The position numbers and the translations under genes are program-made. A stretch of 59,497 bases of DNA from Rubellimicrobium sp. (lineage in GTDB: Bacteria > Pseudomonadota > Alphaproteobacteria > Rhodobacterales > Rhodobacteraceae), in NCBI GenBank assembly GCA_019454835.1, contig JACFNP010000017.1, forward strand, positions 1 through 59,497. The letters run 5' to 3'. Positions 54,191-59,497 of the stretch are shown in pieces. Numbering within the stretch: the first letter of the stretch is position 1; each line of letters starts with the position of its first letter. The notes under the pieces were generated by a model. That model was not told where the DNA came from. It saw only the letters and a list, made by a program, of their open reading frames with translations, and searched no databases.

Positions 54191-55255
54191 ATGGTGCTGG
54201 ATGTCGAAAGCCTGAGACAGGAATGGCCGCGCCCGTCTAACCCGCGCCCGATCGTCATCATCGGCGCGGGCGGGATCGTCGATGATGCGCATATGCCCGC
54301 TTACCGCATGGCCGGGCTGCCGGTTGCGGGCGTGTTCGACCTGAACCCCGAGCGGCGCGACCTGATCGCCCGGAAATGGGACATCCCCGCCTTCGCCTCG
54401 CTTGAGGCGGCGCTGGCGGTCGATGGCGCGGTCTACGACCTTGCGCTGCCGCCCGCCGCGCATCTGCAGGTGCTGCCCGCGCTGCCCGACGGGGCTGCGG
54501 TGCTGATGCAGAAGCCGATGGGCCGCGATCTGGCCGAGGCGACCCGGATATTGCAGCTTGCGCGGCAGAAACGGCTGGTCGCGGCCGTGAACTTCCAGTT
54601 GCGGTTTGCGCCGCTGGTGCTGGCCGTGGCCGATGCGCGGGCGCGCGGCTGGCTGGGCGATCTGATCGACGTGGACCTGCATCTCAACCTGCTGACGCCC
54701 TGGCATCTGTTCCCGTTCCTCAAGGGGCAGGAGCGGGTCGAGATCGCGGTGCATTCGATCCATTACCTCGACATGCTGCGGTCGTTCTTCGGCACACCCG
54801 CAGGCGTTTATGCGCGCACGATGGGCCATCCGAAATCCGACATGGCGCAGACCCGGACCTCGGCGATCTTCGACTTCGGCCCGATGATCCGCGCCACGAT
54901 GTCGGTCAATCACGACCACCGCTTTGGCCGCCGCTTTCAGGACGCCACCTTCAAGTTCGAGGGCACCGGGGGTGTCGCCGTGGCCAGCATGGGCGGGCTG
55001 CTGAACTATCCGGCGGGCGAGCCGGATTCGCTGTTCATCGGGCAGGGCGACAATGTCTGGGACGAGGTGCCGCTGAGGGGCGGCTGGTTCCCCCATGCCT
55101 TCCGGGGACCGATGAGCAATCTGCAACGCTTTGTCGCCGGTGAGGACGACACGCTTGTCACCGCCGTCGAGGACGCATGGGAGACGATGGCGCTGGTCGA
55201 GGCGGCCTTCACATCATCCGCAGCACCGATGACGCCGCTCGAGGCAAAGCCATGA
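54191..55255 (+). CDS. Gfo/Idh/MocA family oxidoreductase
   Basis: A 354-residue NAD(P)-dependent sugar dehydrogenase candidate. The Rossmann motif is [17 protein letters not shown] (20-36). The catalytic-region motif usually written EKP reads Q107-K108-P109 here. [11 protein letters not shown] and [19 protein letters not shown] fit the substrate domain, with the histidine of HSIHYLD as a likely acid/base. It may oxidise the sugar to the lactone. AGGAGGG precedes the ATG; it overlaps the next gene by four bases. Confidence 0.85.
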   Translation: MVLDVESLRQEWPRPSNPRPIVIIGAGGIVDDAHMPAYRMAGLPVAGVFDLNPERRDLIARKWDIPAFASLEAALAVDGAVYDLALPPAAHLQVLPALPDGAAVLMQKPMGRDLAEATRILQLARQKRLVAAVNFQLRFAPLVLAVADARARGWLGDLIDVDLHLNLLTPWHLFPFLKGQERVEIAVHSIHYLDMLRSFFGTPAGVYARTMGHPKSDMAQTRTSAIFDFGPMIRATMSVNHDHRFGRRFQDATFKFEGTGGVAVASMGGLLNYPAGEPDSLFIGQGDNVWDEVPLRGGWFPHAFRGPMSNLQRFVAGEDDTLVTAVEDAWETMALVEAAFTSSAAPMTPLEAKP

Positions 55256-55812
55256 GCGAGTTTCCTCCCACGGTAGGCGTGGACAGCACGCATCCGGCGA
55301 CCATGCCTGCGGATCACGCGGCGCTGCCGGTCTGGAATGCGGAAAACTGGTTCTACGAGGATTTCCTTGTCGGCCACCGCATCCGGTCCTTGCGGCGGAC
55401 CATTTCCGAAGGTGAAAGCCACCAGTTCAACCTGCTGGTGACCGATATTCACCCCTATGTGCAGGACGACATCTTCGCCACCACCGAAGGCATCTTCAAC
55501 CGCCGCCTCGTCGCCGGGGCCTTCGTGTTTTCGGCGGGGCTGGGGCTGGTGGCGACCAACTGCGTCAACGCCTTTTCCTACGGTTACGACCGGCTGCGCT
55601 TCATCAAGCCGACCTTCGTGGGCGACACGATCTACACCATCCGCACCAACCTTGAAAAACGCCCGAAATACAGGGAGCTCGGCCTGATCCGCTCCAGCTA
55701 CGAGGTGTTCAAGGCCGAGGGCGAGCTGGTCCTCTACTGCGAACATATCCAGACGGTGAAATACCGCGACGCCGCCGCGTTCGCGGATCAGGTGGAACAG
55801 AAAGACGAATGA
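55252..55812 (+). CDS. MaoC-like hot-dog fold protein, catalytic histidine absent
   Basis: A 186-residue member of the MaoC dehydratase family. The hydratase motif normally has Asp and, five residues later, His. Here it reads [10 protein letters not shown], with Asp65 kept and Val70 in the histidine position. [17 protein letters not shown] is the family's later motif. It may be a structural partner of the second MaoC protein encoded at the end of the operon. Overlaps both neighbours by four bases. Confidence 0.82.
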   Translation: MSEFPPTVGVDSTHPATMPADHAALPVWNAENWFYEDFLVGHRIRSLRRTISEGESHQFNLLVTDIHPYVQDDIFATTEGIFNRRLVAGAFVFSAGLGLVATNCVNAFSYGYDRLRFIKPTFVGDTIYTIRTNLEKRPKYRELGLIRSSYEVFKAEGELVLYCEHIQTVKYRDAAAFADQVEQKDE

Positions 55813-56963
55813 GCGATCCGACCCTGCCCCTCGACGGGCTGCTTGTCCTCGACATGTGCCAGTTTCTCTCCGGCCCCTATGCCAGCCTGCGGATGCAGGA
55901 TCTTGGCGCCCGCGTCATCAAGATCGAACGCCCCGGCACGGGCGACCTGTCGCGCACGCTGTATCTGTCGGACACGGAAATCGGCGGCGATTCGACGATC
56001 TTCCATGCGATCAACCGCTCCAAGGAAAGCATCGCGCTGGACCTGAAGGACCCCGATGATCTGGCGGCGCTGAAGAAGCTGCTGACCCGTGCCGACGTGC
56101 TGTTGCAGAACTTCCGCCCCGGCGTCATCGGGCGCATCGGGCTGGATTACGACGCGGTGCGGGCGATCAACCCGCGCATCGTCTACGGCTCGATCACAGG
56201 CTACGGCGAGGCAGGGCCATGGGTCGACCGCCCCGGACAGGACCTGCTCGCGCAGGCGCGTTCGGGGGTGATGTGGCTCAACGGCGACGAAGGCCAGGGG
56301 CCGGTGCCGTTCGGGCTGGCCATCGCCGACATGCTGGCCGGGGCGGCGCTGGTGCAGGGGGTGCTGGCGGCGCTGGTGCGGCGCGGGATCACCGGGCGGG
56401 GCGCGCATGTCGAGACCAGCCTGATCGAGGCGCTGGTGGATTTCCAGTTCGAGGTGCTGACCACGCACCTCAACGATGGTCGCCGCCTGCCTAGACGCTC
56501 GGATTTCCGCTCGGCCCATGCCTATCTCTCGGCGCCCTACGGGGTCTATCCGACCGCCGACGGCTGGCTGGCGCTGTCGATGATGTCGGTGCCCCGGCTG
56601 GGCGAGCTGCTGGGCAACGCGGTGCTGCGCGCGGCGACCGACCCCGCGACATGGTTCACCGAACGCGATGCGCTGAAACGCGCGCTGGCCGATCAACTGG
56701 CGACGCAGCCGACCGATCACTGGCTGGCGATCCTCGAACCCGCCGATGTCTGGTGCGCGAAGGTGCTGACCTGGCCCGAACTGCTGGACAGCGACGGCTT
56801 CCGCGTGCTCGACATGCTCCAGACCGTGACGCGCGGGGACGGGGTCCGCATCCAGACCACCCGCTCGCCCCTGCGCATCGACGGGCAGCGCCCCGCAACC
56901 ACCCGTGCCGCCCCGCTGATCGGCGAACAGGGTGACGCCATCCGCAAGGAGTTCGACCTGTGA
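55809..56963 (+). CDS. CaiB/BaiF family CoA-transferase
   Basis: A 384-residue family III CoA-transferase that moves CoA between carboxylic acids. The N-terminal [32 protein letters not shown] and the catalytic aspartate in VDRPGQD (Asp145) are conserved. It would activate or release an acid at the CoA level, which fits the flanking MaoC hydratases. It starts in ATGA with the first maoC and ends in GTGA with the next gene. Confidence 0.9.
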   Translation: MSDPTLPLDGLLVLDMCQFLSGPYASLRMQDLGARVIKIERPGTGDLSRTLYLSDTEIGGDSTIFHAINRSKESIALDLKDPDDLAALKKLLTRADVLLQNFRPGVIGRIGLDYDAVRAINPRIVYGSITGYGEAGPWVDRPGQDLLAQARSGVMWLNGDEGQGPVPFGLAIADMLAGAALVQGVLAALVRRGITGRGAHVETSLIEALVDFQFEVLTTHLNDGRRLPRRSDFRSAHAYLSAPYGVYPTADGWLALSMMSVPRLGELLGNAVLRAATDPATWFTERDALKRALADQLATQPTDHWLAILEPADVWCAKVLTWPELLDSDGFRVLDMLQTVTRGDGVRIQTTRSPLRIDGQRPATTRAAPLIGEQGDAIRKEFDL

Positions 56964-58087
56964 CCACGCTGAAAGGCATGACCTGGCGGCACGAACGCGC
57001 CATCGCACCGATGCTGGCCACCTCGGCGCTGTGGCAGGAAAAGACCGGGGTAAAGATCACCTGGGAGCAGCGCAGCCTGCAGGATTTCGAGAGCTTCCCG
57101 GTCGAGGAACTGGCGCGGGCCTATGACCTGATCGTCATCGACCACCCCCATGTCGGCCAGATCACCGCCGAAGGCTGCCTTGCGCCGCTTGATGTGCCGG
57201 GGCGCGAGGCGGAGCTTGCCGCCATCGCCGCCGGATCGGTCGGCCAGTCCTTTGCAAGCTACACCTGGTCCGGGCGCCAGTGGGCGCTGCCCATCGACGC
57301 GGCCACGCAGGTGGCGGCGTTCCGGCCCGACCTGCTGGATGCGGCACCGCGTGACTGGGACGGGGTGCTGGGCCTTGCCCGCGCGGGGCGGGTGATCGTG
57401 CCGCTGCGCGAGCCGCATTCGCTGATGTGTTTCTACACGCTGGCGGCCAATCTCGGCACCCCCTGCGACCCGGCGCGACGCGACGCGATGATGGACGAGG
57501 GTGCCGCCGCGCGGGTCATCGCCATGCTGGCCGAACTGGTGGCGCTGGTGCCGGACGACTGCTTCGCCATGGACCCGATTGCCGCCTTCGAGGCCATGGC
57601 CGCCCCCGACAGCCGCGCCGCGCTGGCGCCGCTGGCCTATGGCTACGTGAACTACGCCATCGACGGCTTTCGCCCGCATGTCCTGCAGTTCGCCGACATC
57701 GCCGTGGCAGGCGGCAACGGGCCGACCGGCTCGGCCCTTGGCGGCACCGGCATCGCGGTCTCGGCCTTCGGGCGCGATGTCGCGGCGGCGACCGATTACG
57801 CGCTCTGGGTCGCTGGCCCCGAGGTGCAGGGCGGCCTTTACCACCGCGCGGGCGGCCAGCCGGGCCATGCCGCGGGCTGGGACAGCGACGAGGCCAATGC
57901 CGCCACGCATGACTTCTACCGCGCCACCCGCGCCACGCTCGAAGGCGCCTGGCTGCGCCCGCGCCATGACGGCTACATGCGCTTTCAGGCCGAAGCCTCG
58001 GCCCGGCTGTCCGCCGGGCTGCGCGCGCGCGAGGATGCCCGCGTGATTGCCCACGACCTGAACCGCCTTTACGCCGGGAGCTTCTGA
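56960..58087 (+). CDS. solute-binding-protein homologue without signal peptide
   Basis: A 375-residue protein that resembles family 1 sugar-binding proteins (TWRHERAIAPMLATSALWQEKTGVKITWEQRSL, YDLIVIDHPHVGQITAEGCLAPL, SYTWSGRQWALPIDAATQVAAFRPDLLD) but starts directly in the first beta-strand with no signal peptide or lipobox. The GTG start at 56960 overlaps the CoA-transferase stop; no upstream start could add a leader because that sequence is the CoA-transferase end in another frame. It should be cytoplasmic, perhaps holding or channelling an intermediate. It ends in TGATG with the next gene. Confidence 0.8.
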   Translation: MTTLKGMTWRHERAIAPMLATSALWQEKTGVKITWEQRSLQDFESFPVEELARAYDLIVIDHPHVGQITAEGCLAPLDVPGREAELAAIAAGSVGQSFASYTWSGRQWALPIDAATQVAAFRPDLLDAAPRDWDGVLGLARAGRVIVPLREPHSLMCFYTLAANLGTPCDPARRDAMMDEGAAARVIAMLAELVALVPDDCFAMDPIAAFEAMAAPDSRAALAPLAYGYVNYAIDGFRPHVLQFADIAVAGGNGPTGSALGGTGIAVSAFGRDVAAATDYALWVAGPEVQGGLYHRAGGQPGHAAGWDSDEANAATHDFYRATRATLEGAWLRPRHDGYMRFQAEASARLSAGLRAREDARVIAHDLNRLYAGSF

Positions 58088-58539
58088 TGGAACGCCCGCG
58101 CCATTTCGAGGACTACACGCTGGACGAGACCCGCAAGACCCAGGGCCGCACCATCACCGAGACCGATTTCGTCGTCCACGCGGGCCATACCGGCGATTTC
58201 TTTCCGCATCACATGGATGCGGAATTCATGAAGGACACGCCCTTCGGCCAGCGCATCGCGCATGGCACCATGACCTTCGCCATCGGCATCGGCCTGACAG
58301 CGACCGAGATCAACCCGCTGGCCTTCACCTACGGCTACGAACGCCTGCGCTTCCCGAAGCCGGTGTTCATCGGCGACACGATCCACACCGAAGTCACCAT
58401 CGCCGCGCTTGAGGACGACCCCAAACGCCCGACCCACGGCCGCGTCACCGAACGCATCCGCGTCATCAACCAGCGCGGCGAGGTGGTGCTGGCCTGCGAC
58501 CATGTGCATCTGGCGCAAAGGCGAGTGAAGGCGGGGTGA
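58087..58539 (+). CDS. MaoC family dehydratase/enoyl hydratase
   Basis: A 150-residue hot-dog fold hydratase with an intact motif, GHTGDFFPHHMD (Asp37, His42), then FGQRIAHGTMTFAIG and FIGDTIHTEVTI. It would hydrate or dehydrate an enoyl-CoA-type substrate, as a homodimer or with the catalytically incomplete MaoC protein of the same operon. Last gene of the operon. Confidence 0.88.
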   Translation: MERPRHFEDYTLDETRKTQGRTITETDFVVHAGHTGDFFPHHMDAEFMKDTPFGQRIAHGTMTFAIGIGLTATEINPLAFTYGYERLRFPKPVFIGDTIHTEVTIAALEDDPKRPTHGRVTERIRVINQRGEVVLACDHVHLAQRRVKAG

Positions 58540-58707
58540 GAGGGCGGCGGGCGGGGTGGGTCCGTCAACTGGGGTAATCGCGGCGCCCGCGTGGCTGAAT
58601 GCGGCAATCGGTTCGTGCATGTCGGCACACCGGGCGACCTGCTGCTCTCGACCCTCGCCGGTCAACCGAGCTGATCACCGACTCGAACTCGCCGCCGGCC
58701 GATCGGC

Positions 58708-58896
58708 TTGCGCCTGCGGCTTCCGGAATCCGCGCGGAACTCGCTGACGAGGACGCCACCGGACACGAGCCTCCGTCGTCCCGGTCGGGCGGCGGATCAT
58801 CCACTGCACCGCGCGACCGCTTATGCGCGCGTTTCACCCGACGAAACCGATGCGGTTCTGGTCAAGCTTGCCTTCGCCAGAGGGGCCACACAGTGA
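58708..58896 (+). other. possible remnant of a recombinase C-terminus next to tRNA-Cys
   Basis: Within the 430-bp gap 58540-58969 one frame ends ADHPLHRATAYARVSPDETD and then VLVKLAFARGATQ. This is faintly like the C-terminal end of tyrosine recombinases (...TTxRYAHVxPD...). It lies about 75 bases from the 3' end of tRNA-Cys, where such integrases are often found. The match is weak and the rest of the gap shows only a 12-bp direct repeat, AACTGTAAACG-like, at about 58900-58924. Confidence 0.2.
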
Positions 58897-58969
58897 ACGA
58901 AACTGTAAACGCAACTGTAAACGGAGCAAGGGGACGGAGCATGAACGGCAGCGAAGCCATTGAAAACCT

Positions 58970-59043
58970 TGGAGGCGGGTACCGGAATCGAACCGGTCTA
59001 CACGGATTTGCAATCCGCTGCGTAACCTCTCCGCCAACCCGCC
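58970..59043 (-). tRNA. tRNA-Cys (GCA)
   Basis: A 74-base tRNA with encoded CCA. The acceptor GGCGGGT pairs with ACCCGCC, and the anticodon loop TTGCAAA between GGAT and ATCC gives GCA. The T arm is ACCGGTTCGATTCCGGT. It lies downstream of tRNA-Gly(GCC) on the same strand and probably shares its transcript. Confidence 0.95.
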
Positions 59044-59163
59044 AGGGTGCCCTGCGAGGCCGGGGTTGCCTAGGCGATCCCGTTGCTTCGTGCAAGGGGG
59101 TCCGACGCCGCGATGCCCCGCCGACGACAAGGCCGCCCGAAGGCGGCCTGGGCTGAACCGGAC

Positions 59164-59238
59164 TGGAGCGGGCGATGAGATTCGAACTCACGACCCTTAC
59201 CTTGGCAAGGTAATGCTCTACCCCTGAGCTACGCCCGC
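59164..59238 (-). tRNA. tRNA-Gly (GCC)
   Basis: A 75-base tRNA with encoded CCA. The acceptor GCGGGCG pairs with CGCCCGC, the D arm GCTCAGGGGTAGAGC is standard, and the anticodon stem TACCT/AGGTA encloses TTGCCAA, giving GCC. It precedes tRNA-Cys by 120 bases. Confidence 0.96.
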
Positions 59239-59413
59239 ACCGTCCGGTCAGCGGTCAGATATAAAGACCGCACGGCGGGTGCAAGGGGTAAAATGCGGTT
59301 ATCCCCGAGGTTTGGCAGCAGCCCCGCGCCCGGCGCATGGCTGCGTTGCACGGGGCCGGTCACCTGCGGCAACCGAAGCGATGCGTAGGGTGATCGGGGG
59401 CGCGCCATATTTT

Positions 59414-59497
59414 CGTCATTGCGAGGAGGCGCAGCCGACGACGCAACCCCGATGTCGTGTGTGAGCGGTCGGGGTTGCTTCGGCTGCGCCTCGCAAT
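59414..59497. repeat. family A palindromic repeat, cut by the window end
   Basis: A GCAACCCCGA-subtype copy begins CGTCATTGCGAGG at 59414 and is lost at the window edge just before its final ACG. The 175 bases between it and tRNA-Gly show no gene. Confidence 0.85.

Noticed and set aside
58599-59156. A 185-codon plus-strand frame across tRNA-Cys
   Set aside because: It runs antisense through the tRNA gene; the GYRNRTGLHGFAIRCVTS stretch is a typical false translation of a tRNA-Cys complement.

Overview
The window is GC-rich chromosomal DNA of an alphaproteobacterium, most likely of the order Rhodobacterales. The pointers are the fused-subunit Pha-type cation/proton antiporter operon, the order bamE / yceD-rpmF-plsX-fabH, the block lptF-lptG-lptD-surA-pdxA-rsmA, the trio DUF4167-prmC-prfA, a DksA with a single zinc-site cysteine, a GapR/DUF2312 protein and an OlsB acyltransferase. 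I cannot name a genus. There is no rRNA, CRISPR array or replication origin.

Layout. 0.2-0.4 kb: a 47-residue membrane protein. 0.8-6.9 kb: six-gene pha/mrp antiporter operon. 7.1-10.1 kb: glpD-glpK. 10.2-12.3 kb: rlmE and a divergent, lower-GC cassette of a Clp-fold serine proteinase plus a small partner. 12.6-15.9 kb: dgt, erpA, xthA and a PIN-domain protein. 16.0-20.9 kb: M48 protease, dksA, an FAD monooxygenase, eda, olsB and msrB. 21-24.8 kb: bamE and the lipid/ribosome operon yceD-rpmF-plsX-fabH. 25.2-27.9 kb: an aspartic protease, holC, pepA. 28.3-35.6 kb: LPS transport, outer-membrane folding, pdxA and rsmA. 35.7-38.5 kb: DUF4167, prmC, prfA. 38.8-43.4 kb: small conserved genes (agmatinase-like, sugE, gapR), an odd enoyl-CoA hydratase-like protein and a SqrR/BigR-like repressor.

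From the tRNA-Gly(CCC) at 43.8 kb to the tRNA-Cys at 59.0 kb the content turns accessory: a transglycosylase, a 40-residue peptide gene with its own terminator, an SDR, transposase and mazEF wreckage, and a 12-kb catabolic locus. That locus pairs a sugar ABC transporter and a mandelate-racemase-type acid-sugar dehydratase (minus strand) with a divergent IclR-led operon. The operon encodes a lactonase-like amidohydrolase, a sugar mutarotase, a Gfo/Idh oxidoreductase, two MaoC-type proteins, a CoA-transferase and a solute-binding-protein homologue with no signal peptide. I infer uptake, oxidation and dehydration of a sugar followed by CoA-linked steps; the substrate is not evident.

The most striking non-coding feature is the load of dispersed repeats. 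Family A has about 24 copies of an ~88-bp palindrome. At two sites the copies sit inside larger units with terminal inverted repeats and 12-bp flanking direct repeats, the mark of transposition. Family B has about seven copies of a ~47-bp hairpin whose stem changes by compensating substitutions. Family C is a 91-bp structured repeat in two copies, one inside the antiporter operon.
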